A stretch of 64,000 nt of DNA from Tatumella punctata (lineage in GTDB: Bacteria > Pseudomonadota > Gammaproteobacteria > Enterobacterales > Enterobacteriaceae): positions 44,553 through 108,552 of the forward strand of contig NZ_BAAAFW010000008.1 in assembly GCF_039523735.1 (NCBI RefSeq). The letters are read 5' to 3'. This document shows, piece by piece, positions 43,865 through 53,737 of this stretch. The translations under genes were made by a program, and so were the position numbers. The notes under the pieces were generated by a model. That model saw only the letters and a list, made by a program, of their open reading frames with translations. It did no database searches and was not told the DNA's origin. The stretch's first letter is position 1. Each line of letters starts with the position of its first letter.

Positions 43865-45082
43865 ATGCCACAGGCCATCACCCGTCAGAATTTTGACCAA
43901 TGGATGCTTCCGGTTTATGCGCCGGCAGACTTTATTCCGGTCAGGGCTAAAGGTTCGCGTTTATGGGACCAGCAGGATAAAGAATATATCGATTTTGCCG
44001 GAGGAATTGCGGTCAATGCCCTCGGCCATTGTCATCCGCAATTGCAACAGGTATTGATCGAACAGTCTGCCAGACTCTGGCACACAGGAAATGGGTATAC
44101 CAATGAACCGATCCTCGGTGTGGCGAAACAACTGACAGAAGCAACCTTTGCAGACCGGGTTTTTTTCTGTAATTCCGGTGCTGAAGCCAATGAAGCTGCA
44201 CTGAAACTGGCCCGTAAATATGCGCATGATCAGGGTAACCCGCAAAAACGCGGTATTGTTGCCTTTAAAAATGCATTTCATGGCAGAACATTATTTACGG
44301 TAACTGCAGGGGGACAGCCGGCCTATTCGGCAGATTTTGCCCCCTTACCGCCTGATATCAGTCATGCCCGGTTCAACGATATTGAATCTGCCCGTGCTGC
44401 CATTAACTCCCATACCTGTGCAGTGATAGTAGAACCTGTACAGGGAGAAGGCGGAGTTATTCCTGCCAGTGCCGGTTTTTTGCAGGCACTGCGTGAATTA
44501 TGCGATCAGCATGGAGCTTTGCTGATTTTCGATGAAGTACAAACCGGTGTTGGCCGGACCGGCGCATTATACGCTTACATGAAGTACGGGGTGGAACCGG
44601 ATGTAATGACTACCGCTAAAGCGCTGGGCGGTGGTTTTCCGATAGGTGCGATGCTGGCAAAAGAGCATTGTGCCAGAGTGATGACTGTCGGCACCCACGG
44701 CACAACTTACGGGGGGAACCCTCTGGCCGGGGCGATTGCCGGGAAAGTATTGTCACTGATTAATACTCCCGAAACCCTGGCAGGAGTGAGCGAGCGTGAA
44801 CAATACTTCCGTCGCGGACTGGCCGATATTATGCAGCGGTTACCGGTCTTCAGCGAAGTCCGTGGTGAAGGACTGTTGATTGGTTGTCAGTTAACTGAAC
44901 GTTTACAGGGAAAAGCGAAGGCGATAAGCCTGGCAGCGGCACGGCAGGGAGTGATGGTATTAATTGCCGGGGCCAGTGTTATACGTTTTGCACCGGCATT
45001 AAATATTCCGTTTGCTGATATTGATGAAGGGCTGAACCGTCTGGCACAGGCGCTGCACGCCGTTGTACAGGAGGCCGGATAA
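43865..45082 (+). CDS. astC: Succinylornithine transaminase
   Basis: A 405-residue class III PLP aminotransferase with FCNSGAEANEAALKLARKY, LIFDEVQTGVGRTG and the lysine in TTAKALGGGFPIGA. It is the third enzyme of the arginine succinyltransferase pathway (succinylornithine to succinylglutamate semialdehyde) and first of the operon. It resembles ArgD but its place before astA fixes the call. The stop overlaps astA by one base. Confidence 0.96.
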   Translation: MPQAITRQNFDQWMLPVYAPADFIPVRAKGSRLWDQQDKEYIDFAGGIAVNALGHCHPQLQQVLIEQSARLWHTGNGYTNEPILGVAKQLTEATFADRVFFCNSGAEANEAALKLARKYAHDQGNPQKRGIVAFKNAFHGRTLFTVTAGGQPAYSADFAPLPPDISHARFNDIESARAAINSHTCAVIVEPVQGEGGVIPASAGFLQALRELCDQHGALLIFDEVQTGVGRTGALYAYMKYGVEPDVMTTAKALGGGFPIGAMLAKEHCARVMTVGTHGTTYGGNPLAGAIAGKVLSLINTPETLAGVSEREQYFRRGLADIMQRLPVFSEVRGEGLLIGCQLTERLQGKAKAISLAAARQGVMVLIAGASVIRFAPALNIPFADIDEGLNRLAQALHAVVQEAG

Positions 45083-46125
45083 TGTCGGTAATCCGTCCTG
45101 TATGCCATAACGATTTAGCCGGACTGATGGCCCTGGCGGCTAAAACTGGCGGGGGGTTAACTTCCCTTCCTGAAGATGAACAGACCCTTTCCGAACGTAT
45201 TGATCGTTCGATAAAAACCTGGCGCGGAGAATGTCCGAAATCACAGCAGGGTTATGTGTTTGTGCTTGAATTACCCGACAGCGGGCAGATTGCCGGAATC
45301 TGTGCCATTGAAGTCGCGGTCGGGCTGGAAGAGCCCTGGTATAACTTTCGCGTGGGTTCTCAGGTACATGCTTCACGGCAACTGGATGTCTATAACCATC
45401 TGGCGACATTATCACTAAGCAATGACCATACGGGTGTCAGTGAGCTTTGTACTCTGTTCCTTGATCCTGACTGTCGCGGTAATAAAAATGGTCAGCTATT
45501 GTCTAAATCACGGCTGCTGTTTCTGGCCAGTTTTCGCCAGCATTTTTCGAGCCATGTGGTTGCAGAAATGCGTGGTGTCAGCGACCGGCAACAGGAGTCA
45601 CCGTTCTGGAACAGTGTCGGAAAACACTTTTTTTCGATGGACTTTGGCAGAGCTGATTTTCTCAGCGGTACCGGACATAAGGCGTTTATCGCTGAACTGA
45701 TGCCTAAGCATCCTTTGTATGTCCATTATCTGACCGGGGAGGCTCAGGACGTTATCGGCCAGGTACACCCTGATACGGCGCCGGCCAGAGCTTTACTTGA
45801 GTCTGAGGGCTTCCGTTACCGAAATTATATCGATATTTTCGATGGCGGGCCGACTCTGGAGTGTGAACTGGCGCAGATCCGCGCTGTCCGTCACAGCCGT
45901 CTGGTCAGTGCTGAAATCGGGTCGCCGCCGGAGAATGCTCCGTTATGCCTGGTGGCCAGTCAGAATTATCATGATTTCAGAACCCTGCTGACACCTGCCG
46001 ATCCGCGCACCGGTCATGTGTATTTAACCGCCGACCGTGCCGCACACCTGCAGGCAGATGCCGGTGATATGTTACGTATTGTTACACTCAGCCCAAAGGA
46101 CAGTTCAGATGACGTTATTAATTAA
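45082..46125 (+). CDS. astA: Arginine N-succinyltransferase
   Basis: A 347-residue protein of the AstA family, with MALAAKTGGGLTSLP near the start and FLDPDCRGNKNGQLLSKSR in the acyl-CoA-binding part. It transfers succinyl from succinyl-CoA to the alpha-amino group of arginine, the first step of the pathway. Its end overlaps astD by 17 bp. Confidence 0.96.
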   Translation: MSVIRPVCHNDLAGLMALAAKTGGGLTSLPEDEQTLSERIDRSIKTWRGECPKSQQGYVFVLELPDSGQIAGICAIEVAVGLEEPWYNFRVGSQVHASRQLDVYNHLATLSLSNDHTGVSELCTLFLDPDCRGNKNGQLLSKSRLLFLASFRQHFSSHVVAEMRGVSDRQQESPFWNSVGKHFFSMDFGRADFLSGTGHKAFIAELMPKHPLYVHYLTGEAQDVIGQVHPDTAPARALLESEGFRYRNYIDIFDGGPTLECELAQIRAVRHSRLVSAEIGSPPENAPLCLVASQNYHDFRTLLTPADPRTGHVYLTADRAAHLQADAGDMLRIVTLSPKDSSDDVIN

Positions 46126-47563
46126 TGGCCAGTGGCTGCAGGGCAAAGGACCTGAGCTGATCAAAAATGATCCGGTGAGCGGTCAGCGGATTTGGCAGAA
46201 TAATACGGCGCAACAGGACGATGTTGCAGCCGCCTGTCAGGCAGCCGCATCTGCATTCCCGGCCTGGTCACGGCGCAGTTTTACTGACCGGCTGGCACTG
46301 GTCACCGCATTTGGCCAACTGTTAGCCGAAAACAAACCGCAACTGACGGAGCTGATTAGCCGTGAAACAGGCAAGCCACGCTGGGAAGCGCTGACCGAAG
46401 TCAGATCAATGATTAATAAAATTGCCATATCTGAACAGTCCTGGCATCAGCGCACCGGTGAGTCACAGCAGGCAGACAGCAGCCTTCGCCACCGTCCCCA
46501 TGGGGTGATGGCGGTATTCGGTCCCTATAATTTCCCCGGGCATCTGCCTAACGGACATATAGTTCCGGCGTTGCTGGCGGGGAATTGCGTGGTGTTTAAA
46601 CCCAGTGAACTGACGCCGGCAACCGCGCAACTGACCACGGAACTCTGGCATAAAGCAGGTTTACCGGCGGGGGTGATTAATCTGGTGCAGGGCGGGCGGG
46701 AAACGGGACAGGCCTTACTGACAGATCCTGCTGTCAATGGTGTACTGTTCACCGGCAGTGCTGCGACCGGCTACCATATCCATCGTCAGTTTGCCGGCCG
46801 GCCGGAGATTATGCTGGCCCTGGAAATGGGCGGAAATAATGCACTGATTGTCGATGAACCACAGGAAATTGATGCAGCCGTCAACCTCACTCTCCAGTCG
46901 GCTTTTATCAGCGCCGGCCAGCGTTGTACTTGTGCGCGGCGTTTGCTGGTGAAACGCGGTGACGCCGGTGATCGTTTCCTGACTCGCCTGGCCGAAGTGG
47001 CGGCCAGGATTGAACCCGCGCCATGGGATAGCACCCCGGCTCCCTTTATGGGCAGCGTAATTTCGCCACAGGCTGCAGGGCATATCTGGCAGCACTGGCA
47101 GCAGCTTACCGCCGCAGGAGCCGATGTATTGCTGGAAATGCGCTGGCCGGACCGGGCCTCAGGATTGATCAGCCCGGGGATTATTGATATCACCGCTTTG
47201 CCGGAGCAACCGGATGAGGAAGTCTTCGGGCCGTTACTGAATGTGATTCGTTATGATGACTTTGACCAGGCAATAGCTATCGCTAACCGTACCCGCTATG
47301 GCCTTTCCTGTGGACTGATTTCTGAACAACGCGAGAAATTTGAACAACTGCTGACCGATGCCCGCGCCGGGATTGTTAACTGGAATAAACCCCTGACCGG
47401 AGCCGCCAGCAACGCACCGTTTGGCGGCATAGGTGCTTCCGGTAACCACCGGCCCGGGGCCTGGTATGCGGCGGACTATTGTGCCTGGCCGATGGCCTCA
47501 ATGGAGAGTGCGCAACTCCGTCTGCCGGAGCAATTATCGCCCGGCCTCGATTTTTCACATTAA
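46109..47563 (+). CDS. astD: Succinylglutamate semialdehyde dehydrogenase
   Basis: The ATG at 46109 with AAAGGA ahead gives 484 residues. ALDH motifs are visible: FGPYNFPGHLPNGHIVPALLAGN, the glutamate in LALEMGGNNA and the catalytic cysteine in AGQRCTCARR. It oxidises the semialdehyde to succinylglutamate with NAD. Frames starting further upstream lie inside astA and are rejected. Confidence 0.96.
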   Translation: MTLLINGQWLQGKGPELIKNDPVSGQRIWQNNTAQQDDVAAACQAAASAFPAWSRRSFTDRLALVTAFGQLLAENKPQLTELISRETGKPRWEALTEVRSMINKIAISEQSWHQRTGESQQADSSLRHRPHGVMAVFGPYNFPGHLPNGHIVPALLAGNCVVFKPSELTPATAQLTTELWHKAGLPAGVINLVQGGRETGQALLTDPAVNGVLFTGSAATGYHIHRQFAGRPEIMLALEMGGNNALIVDEPQEIDAAVNLTLQSAFISAGQRCTCARRLLVKRGDAGDRFLTRLAEVAARIEPAPWDSTPAPFMGSVISPQAAGHIWQHWQQLTAAGADVLLEMRWPDRASGLISPGIIDITALPEQPDEEVFGPLLNVIRYDDFDQAIAIANRTRYGLSCGLISEQREKFEQLLTDARAGIVNWNKPLTGAASNAPFGGIGASGNHRPGAWYAADYCAWPMASMESAQLRLPEQLSPGLDFSH

Positions 47564-47578
47564 TAAGCAGGTGCTCCT

Positions 47579-48913
47579 ATGGAAATTCAGAAGGCAGAAG
47601 CCAATTTTGACGGTCTGACAGGCCTGACTCACCACTATGCCGGGCTCTCTTTTGGTAACGAAGCCTCGGCGCGTAACCGGTTTCAGCCATCAAATCCGTT
47701 AAACGCGGTAAAACAGGGGCTGGCGAAAATGAAAGCACTGGCCGATCAGGGCTTTATTCAGGGAGTGATCCCGCCCTTATCGCGGCCTAATCTTGCACTG
47801 TTGCGTCAGCTGGGGTTTACGGGCAATGATCCGCAGGTATTACAGAAAGCCCTGCAACAGGCTCCTGAGCTATTATCGGCCGCCTGTTCGGCGTCGTCGA
47901 TGTGGGTGGCCAATGCAGCCACCGTTTCCCCCTCGGCGGATACCGCAGATCAACGGGTACACTTTACGGTTGCCAACCTCAATAATAAACTGCACCGCAT
48001 GACAGAAGCGCCGGCCACCACCCGCCTGTTACGGGCAATCTTCCCTGACGATACATATTTCAAAGTACATCACGCTTTACCCCAGACTGCCTGTTTCGGG
48101 GATGAGGGTGCAGCCAATCATAACCGGCTATGTAATAAAGATGGTTCCTCACCGCTGGAGTTATTTGTTTATGGCCGTGATGAAAAACATCCGGACAGGG
48201 GACCGGTTCGTTACCCGGCGCGCCAGACCCTGCAGGCCAGTGAAGCCGTTGCCCGACTGCATCAGCTTGATCCGCGTCACACATTGTATGCGCAACAAAA
48301 TCCTGCGGTGATCGACCAGGGGGTTTTCCATAACGATGTGATTGCGGTAAGCCATCGTGAAGTTCTGTTCTGTCATGAACAGGCATTTGTCGGACAGGCC
48401 GGTTTACTGGCAAAAATTCGTGAGCGGCTGGCGGACTTTACTCCGATAATTGTGCCGGAACAGCGGGTTTCGGTCAGAGATGCAGTCAATACCTACTTGT
48501 TTAACAGCCAGTTGCTTAGCTTTAACGATGGCAGCATGTCGCTGGTGTTACCTGCGGAAGCGGAAGCTCATCCCGGGGTGTGGCAATATCTTCAGCAGGT
48601 TGTGGCAGAAGATAACCCGATAACGGATTTGCAGATTTTCGATTTACGTGAAAGTATGCGCAACGGTGGCGGGCCTGCCTGTTTACGATTACGTGTGGCA
48701 TTAACGGCCCGGCAATGTCAGGCGGTTAACCCGGCGGTACTGATGAACGATCAGCTGTTTGCGCAACTTAATGGCTGGGCAGAGAAGTATTACCGTGACA
48801 GACTGACGATCGATGACCTTGCTGACCCGCAATTACTGACCGAAAATAATCAGGCACTGGATGATTTAACGAAACTGTTAAAGCTTGGCAGTGTCTATGA
48901 ATTCCAGTGTTAA
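47579..48913 (+). CDS. astB: N-succinylarginine dihydrolase
   Basis: A 444-residue member of the guanidino-modifying family. N-terminal EANFDGLTGLTHHYAGLSFGN and the catalytic cysteine in NGGGPACLRLRV near the C-terminus are as in E. coli AstB. It releases two ammonia and CO2 from succinylarginine to give succinylornithine. It starts 15 bp after astD. Confidence 0.96.
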   Translation: MEIQKAEANFDGLTGLTHHYAGLSFGNEASARNRFQPSNPLNAVKQGLAKMKALADQGFIQGVIPPLSRPNLALLRQLGFTGNDPQVLQKALQQAPELLSAACSASSMWVANAATVSPSADTADQRVHFTVANLNNKLHRMTEAPATTRLLRAIFPDDTYFKVHHALPQTACFGDEGAANHNRLCNKDGSSPLELFVYGRDEKHPDRGPVRYPARQTLQASEAVARLHQLDPRHTLYAQQNPAVIDQGVFHNDVIAVSHREVLFCHEQAFVGQAGLLAKIRERLADFTPIIVPEQRVSVRDAVNTYLFNSQLLSFNDGSMSLVLPAEAEAHPGVWQYLQQVVAEDNPITDLQIFDLRESMRNGGGPACLRLRVALTARQCQAVNPAVLMNDQLFAQLNGWAEKYYRDRLTIDDLADPQLLTENNQALDDLTKLLKLGSVYEFQC

Positions 48914-48937
48914 GTTGATCTGAATGGAAAGAGCCGA

Positions 48938-49924
48938 ATGATAACTGATTATCTGCAGCACCTGCTCTCCGGGCAATCGGGCGGAGAGGCTGAAGGAGAA
49001 AATGCATTTCTGCGCTGGCGGGAAAGGGGCGAGGGAATTATTGAACTGACGCCGGCGGGTGATGCTGCGGACGATATGCTGGTGGTTTCAGCGGGGATTC
49101 ACGGTAATGAAACGGCCCCTGCAGAGATCCTTAACCAGATCCTTGGTGGATTACTGGCAGGGGAACGGCCACTTGCCAGCCGGTTACTGGTTATTTTTGG
49201 TAACCCTGCTGCCCTGAGGGCGGGGACACGTTTTACCGCCTATGACCTGAACCGGTTGTTCTCCAGCGGCTGGAAGACCATTGCTCCCTGCTATGAGTCA
49301 CGGCGTGCCAGCCAGTTAGAGCTGGTATTACAGCAGTTTTTTGCCAGCGGCACGGCAGGGGCACGCTGCTGGCATCTGGATTTACATACGGCGATCCGCG
49401 GTTCGCTTTACCAGAAATTCGGGGTGTTACCGGTTAATTCTGAGCCCTGGCAGGAGAATTTTATTGACTGGCTGAACTGTGCCGGGGCTGAAGCACTGGT
49501 GTTTCATCGCTCGCCGGGCGGAACCTTTAGCCATTTCAGCTGCAATTCACTGTCGGCTCAGAGTTGTACCCTGGAGCTCGGTAAAGCTTTACCCTTCGGT
49601 AAAAATCAGTTATCAGATTTTGAACAAACCCGTGACGCCCTGATGGCGTTAATTTGCGGGGACTGTCCGCTGCCTGCCCGGCCGGTAAAACCGGCCGTTC
49701 GCTTCCGTGTGGCACAGCAGATAACCCGGTTAAGTGATGAGTTTTGCTTGCATATGTCTGATTCAACACTTAATTTCACGCAATTTCCTGCCGGAACCTT
49801 ACTGGCCGAAGATGGTGAACAGCAATATCTGGTCGACAATGCCGGCGGCGAAAGGGTGCTGTTTCCGAACCCACGGGTGGCTGCCGGACTGCGGGCAGGT
49901 CTGATGCTGGTGGAAGAGAACTAA
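48938..49924 (+). CDS. astE: Succinylglutamate desuccinylase
   Basis: A 328-residue zinc-dependent peptidase-like enzyme with the metal ligands in GIHGNETAPAE and WHLDLHTAIRG. It frees succinate and glutamate in the last pathway step. It ends the operon; a hairpin follows at 49939-49962. Confidence 0.96.
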   Translation: MITDYLQHLLSGQSGGEAEGENAFLRWRERGEGIIELTPAGDAADDMLVVSAGIHGNETAPAEILNQILGGLLAGERPLASRLLVIFGNPAALRAGTRFTAYDLNRLFSSGWKTIAPCYESRRASQLELVLQQFFASGTAGARCWHLDLHTAIRGSLYQKFGVLPVNSEPWQENFIDWLNCAGAEALVFHRSPGGTFSHFSCNSLSAQSCTLELGKALPFGKNQLSDFEQTRDALMALICGDCPLPARPVKPAVRFRVAQQITRLSDEFCLHMSDSTLNFTQFPAGTLLAEDGEQQYLVDNAGGERVLFPNPRVAAGLRAGLMLVEEN

Positions 49925-49938
49925 CCTGCCTCTGACTG

Positions 49939-49962
49939 CAGGCCGGTATATTCTCCGGCCTG
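49939..49962 (+). terminator. Hairpin after astE
   Basis: CAGGCCGG-N8-CCGGCCTG, 15 bp after the astE stop, with only a short following T stretch. Probable end of the ast transcript. Confidence 0.5.
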
Positions 49963-50154
49963 TTGCCGTCCGATCAGCGGTTTCTTAGCAATCTCTGATG
50001 ACTTCATCCATTTTTTCTCCATGATCGTTGTCTTTTTAGCTTTTTTGTTTTCAGTGATTTACCCAGTTACTGAATAATTGACGTTGTTAGCGCTAGACTT
50101 TATCTCAGCGGCGACCTGTTGGTCAGATATATAAAAACTGTTAAGGATAAAACT

Positions 50155-50637
50155 ATGCGTAAACTCACTTCACTGATTCTGGCTTCATCTCTGGCTTTAG
50201 GAGCAGCCTCTGTTGTTCATGCGGAAGCTGAGAACCTGACACCACCACCGTCAGCACAGCATAAATGCCCGTGTCGCGGGGAAGGCGAAGGACCAATGAT
50301 GTTTAAAGGCCTGAACCTGACAGATGCGCAGAAGCAACAGATACGCGATATTATGAAAGCCGGTCATCAGCAGATGAAACGTCCATCGGTTGAACAACGC
50401 CGGGCGGTTCATTCAATTATTGCTTCTGACAGTTTCGACCGCAGTAAAGCGGAAGCTGAGGCAGCTCAGATGACGGCAAGTGCGAAAGACAACGCATTGC
50501 AGCGCCTGGAAACTGACAATAAGCTGTATAATGTCCTGACGGCTGATCAGAAAAAACAATACAATGCGAATGTTGAAAAGCGTCTGACGGAAAAGCCGGA
50601 AATGGGCGGGCGTCATCAGCCCCGCAACCCGGGCTAA
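50155..50637 (+). CDS. spy: Periplasmic chaperone Spy
   Basis: The start is ATG 50155 (AAGGA at 50143-50147), giving 160 residues with a signal peptide ending VVHAE. The CpxP/Spy LTxxQ motifs are present: LTDAQKQQIRDIM and LTADQKKQYN. Spy is an ATP-independent periplasmic chaperone induced by envelope stress through Cpx and Bae. It lies next to ast, as in E. coli. A start 36 bp upstream would destroy the signal peptide. Confidence 0.93.
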   Translation: MRKLTSLILASSLALGAASVVHAEAENLTPPPSAQHKCPCRGEGEGPMMFKGLNLTDAQKQQIRDIMKAGHQQMKRPSVEQRRAVHSIIASDSFDRSKAEAEAAQMTASAKDNALQRLETDNKLYNVLTADQKKQYNANVEKRLTEKPEMGGRHQPRNPG

Positions 50638-50664
50638 TATGCTGACCTGAATGTATTTTGTGAG

Positions 50665-50717
50665 ACCGCCGTTGTGACTGATGACAGGTATTATCGTCAG
50701 CCACAACGGCGGTTTTT
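50665..50717 (+). terminator. Terminator of spy
   Basis: ACCGCCGTTGTG (50665-50676) pairs with CACAACGGCGGT (50702-50713), followed by TTTT. A strong rho-independent signal. Confidence 0.9.
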
Positions 50718-50762
50718 CGTGCTATGCCACAGCCGGAGGCTAGGGCATATTACAGGGAATAA

Positions 50763-51590
50763 CTATTTTTTCCAGAAATCATCAAAGACCGTAATCGGTG
50801 GCTGACGTTTATGTTCAGTTTTCAGATACCAGCCTTCGATAATTTTTGCTGCATTCGGATCGATACTCTGACCTTCCAGATAATCGTCAATCTGCTGATA
50901 AGTGACACCCAGAGCCACTTCATCCTGTAACCCGGGACGACCGTCTTCAAGGTCAGCCGTGGGGTGTTTCAGGTATAAATGTTCCGGACAACCCAGCTGT
51001 TTCAGCAGCTGCTTACCCTGGCGTTTATTCAGGCGAAACAGTGGATTAAGATCGGTGCCACCATCGCCATATTTGGTAAAGAAACCGGTGACGGCCTCTG
51101 CGGCATGGTCTGTGCCGACCACCACCCCGGCAGTCATACCGGCGATACTGTACTGTGCTTTCATGCGCTCGCGGGCTTTTTCATTCCCCCGGACAAAGTC
51201 TGACAGGGTGATCCCTGCGTCTTTTAAGGCATTTTCACTGGCGAGGACGGCTGGTTTTATATTAACGGTCAGGGTCCGGTCGGGCTGGATAAATGCCAGG
51301 GCATCCTGACAATCCTGTTCATCGGCCTGGTTGCCGTAGGGCAGGCGTACTGCGATAAAGGTGTAATCGTTATTACCGCTTTCTTCACGCAGTTCTGCAA
51401 TTGCGGTCTGGCAAAGTTTTCCGGTCAGTGTGGAGTCTTGCCCGCCACTGATCCCCAGCACCAGGCTTTTCAGCTGCGGATAAGTTTTCAGGTAGGATTT
51501 CAGAAACTCTGTGCTGGTACGGATTTCCTGCTGCACATCAATCACCGGCCTGACACCCAGTGCGCGGATAATTTCCTGTTGTAATGCCAT
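50763..51590 (-). CDS. nadE: NH3-dependent NAD synthetase
   Basis: A 275-residue protein, the E. coli length. The pyrophosphatase loop is LGISGGQDSTLTGK, and VVVGTDHAAEAVTGFFTKYGDGG is the deamido-NAD site. It makes NAD from deamido-NAD, ATP and ammonia. The neighbours spy and osmE match the E. coli vicinity. Confidence 0.97.
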   Translation of the reverse strand: MALQQEIIRALGVRPVIDVQQEIRTSTEFLKSYLKTYPQLKSLVLGISGGQDSTLTGKLCQTAIAELREESGNNDYTFIAVRLPYGNQADEQDCQDALAFIQPDRTLTVNIKPAVLASENALKDAGITLSDFVRGNEKARERMKAQYSIAGMTAGVVVGTDHAAEAVTGFFTKYGDGGTDLNPLFRLNKRQGKQLLKQLGCPEHLYLKHPTADLEDGRPGLQDEVALGVTYQQIDDYLEGQSIDPNAAKIIEGWYLKTEHKRQPPITVFDDFWKK

Positions 51591-51692
51591 ACAAGTTTTC
51601 CTCAGCTCTATGGCGGCCTGTCAGGCCGCAGTGTCATACGTATTATCAGATAATCCGGCGCTGCACGATAACTCCTGGCAGCGGCGGGCCCA

Positions 51693-52892
51693 TTATTTTC
51701 TCTGCAGGGTCAGCGGTTTTTTTGCGACAAAAGTAAACATCAGAATTGCCAGCATAAAACAACCGAAGATGGTTGCGGTCATACTAAACACCGATGTTCC
51801 GCCGAGGCCGGTGACCGGCACGCTCAGTGAACCCAGGGTAAACATTGTGACGCCAATGACTGCCGAGGCGCTGCCGGCACGTTTTCCCTGACTCTGCATT
51901 GCCAGTGAAGACGCGGTGGTGGAGATAACCGCATTGCTGGAAATACTGAAGAACAGGGCAGTCAGCACGACGGCTAATGGTGCATGACTGATTCCGGCAA
52001 TTAACAGGCCGGAAGAAGCGACAAATGCCAGTATGAGTCCGCCTTTAAGGACATTATATTCGCCGAAATAAGGACTCAGCCGTGCACTGGTCTGAGAAGC
52101 AATAATCAGCCCCAGACCATTCAGGGCAAAGCACAGGCTGAAAGTCTGGGGCGACATACCGTAAATTTGCTGAAGCACAAACGGCGAAGCGCCGATATAG
52201 GCAAACATACCGGCCATCATAAAGCCCTGTGTCAGACAGAATCCCATAAACGAGCGATGGGTCACCACTTTTCCCAGTGCAGCCCAGGCAGAGAGTATTG
52301 ACCCTTTGCTGCGGTGTTCATGGGCCAGGGATTCATTAATACCCAGCCGCGAGAGAATAAATAACAGTATGGATATTCCTGCCAGCACCAGGAATATCCC
52401 ACGCCAGTTCATGATCCCCATCAGCGCGCCTCCGATAACCGGCGCTGCAATCGGGGCTACGCCATTGACCAGCATCAGTAAGGCAAAGAAGCGTGTCAGT
52501 TCGTGACCACTGTACATATCACGGGCTATTGCCCGTGACAACACGGCGCCTCCGGCTCCGCCAAGCCCCTGGAAGAATCTGGCAACCAGTAACTGGTCGA
52601 TGTTCTGTGCCAGTGAACAGACAACAGAGGCAATAAACAATACCAGTAATGATAAGGCCAGCGGGCCTTTACGTCCGTATTTGTCGCTCATCGGACCGAA
52701 CAGTAACTGGCCGATACCCAGTCCCAGTAAACCTGCGGTCAGACTGAGCTGTGCGACTGCTGTCGTCACATTCAGGGAACCGGACAATTGCGGGAGTGCC
52801 GGAAGATAGAGGTCGATACATAAAGGGCCAAGACCGGCCATCAGGCCGAGTGTTATGGCGAAAGCAATGCGATGGGGGGGAGCTTTGGACAT
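51693..52892 (-). CDS. Bcr/CflA-type multidrug MFS exporter
   Basis: A 399-residue protein with 12 membrane segments. The MFS motif A is MSDKYGRKGPL, motif C-like GPLCIDLYLPALPQL is at the start and RAIARDMYSG follows. It belongs to the Bcr/CflA DHA1 group, which exports drugs such as bicyclomycin or chloramphenicol analogues. The substrate here is unknown. This gene is not between nadE and osmE in E. coli. Confidence 0.9.
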   Translation of the reverse strand: MSKAPPHRIAFAITLGLMAGLGPLCIDLYLPALPQLSGSLNVTTAVAQLSLTAGLLGLGIGQLLFGPMSDKYGRKGPLALSLLVLFIASVVCSLAQNIDQLLVARFFQGLGGAGGAVLSRAIARDMYSGHELTRFFALLMLVNGVAPIAAPVIGGALMGIMNWRGIFLVLAGISILLFILSRLGINESLAHEHRSKGSILSAWAALGKVVTHRSFMGFCLTQGFMMAGMFAYIGASPFVLQQIYGMSPQTFSLCFALNGLGLIIASQTSARLSPYFGEYNVLKGGLILAFVASSGLLIAGISHAPLAVVLTALFFSISSNAVISTTASSLAMQSQGKRAGSASAVIGVTMFTLGSLSVPVTGLGGTSVFSMTATIFGCFMLAILMFTFVAKKPLTLQRK

Positions 52893-53143
52893 TTTTCCTC
52901 TGAGTATAAAATAACCAGCGATAATTACGTGAGTTATAAGTATGAAATATAATATGTTTATATGACCGGGGCATCAGATGCAAAATGCCCTGGCAGGATA
53001 CAGGGTGAGAATATCGGTTTATAAATCATCCGTCCATGCTGACCATTTGTTTTATCACTATCAGAGATGACGCTCCGCAGCTGTCTGCCGGTGAAAGCCT
53101 CTGATATATGTTGTTGTGCATAACCATTACAGTGAGGTAAATA

Positions 53144-53482
53144 ATGCGTAAAATCACCGGATTTATGGCTGCCGGACTGGCGCTGGCGGTACTTTCTGGT
53201 TGCAGTAGCTATCATCAGGCTGAAAGCTATGTCACCAAACCTGTGGTTAAAGATGTGAAAAAAGGGATGACCCGCGAGCAGGTTCGTCAGATTGGCGGTC
53301 GTCCGGTTTCGGAAATTACCATGATCCATGCACGAGGTACCTGCGAAACCTACATCATTGGCGAAGACAATGGAAAACCACTTACCTATTTCGTCAGTTT
53401 CAATGATACCGGGCATGTGATGAACTATGGTTTCCAGAGTTGTGCAGAGTATGATACTGATCCGCAGGCCCCGCAGCGCTAG
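53144..53482 (+). CDS. osmE: Osmotically inducible lipoprotein OsmE
   Basis: A 112-residue lipoprotein with lipobox LSGC (C20) and an SmpA/OmlA-like domain containing VKKGMTREQVRQIGGRPVSE, the E. coli length. It is induced by osmotic stress in E. coli and localised to the envelope. It is monocistronic. Confidence 0.95.
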   Translation: MRKITGFMAAGLALAVLSGCSSYHQAESYVTKPVVKDVKKGMTREQVRQIGGRPVSEITMIHARGTCETYIIGEDNGKPLTYFVSFNDTGHVMNYGFQSCAEYDTDPQAPQR

Positions 53483-53513
53483 ATAGCGGAGTCTGTGTAT
53501 AGCGACTATCTTC

Positions 53514-53535
53514 AGGCCAGCCTTGCTGGCCTTTC
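53514..53535 (+). terminator. Hairpin after osmE
   Basis: AGGCCAGC-CTT-GCTGGCCT followed by TTTC, 32 bp after the osmE stop. A compact stem, but the T tract is short. Confidence 0.55.
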
Positions 53536-53737
53536 AGACGTCGGCCCGGCAGGACGGAGAGCGTGGGTATACAGGCCGCCCGGCAGAAGCCAGCGCACTG
53601 TCGGATAAAAACTCAGATCTCTGCCGCCGTTTTTACTCCGATGGCACGATTTAGTCTGTTCTGAACCGTCTGCTGATAGCCGGGTCATGATAACTGCAGT
53701 CTGCCGGAGACCCGCCAGTATAATGACCGGAAGAACA

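Noticed and set aside
50085..50098. GTTAGCGCTAGA-like sequence upstream of spy, similar to the PTS operator
   Set aside because: Only partly palindromic and in an unrelated context; probably chance.
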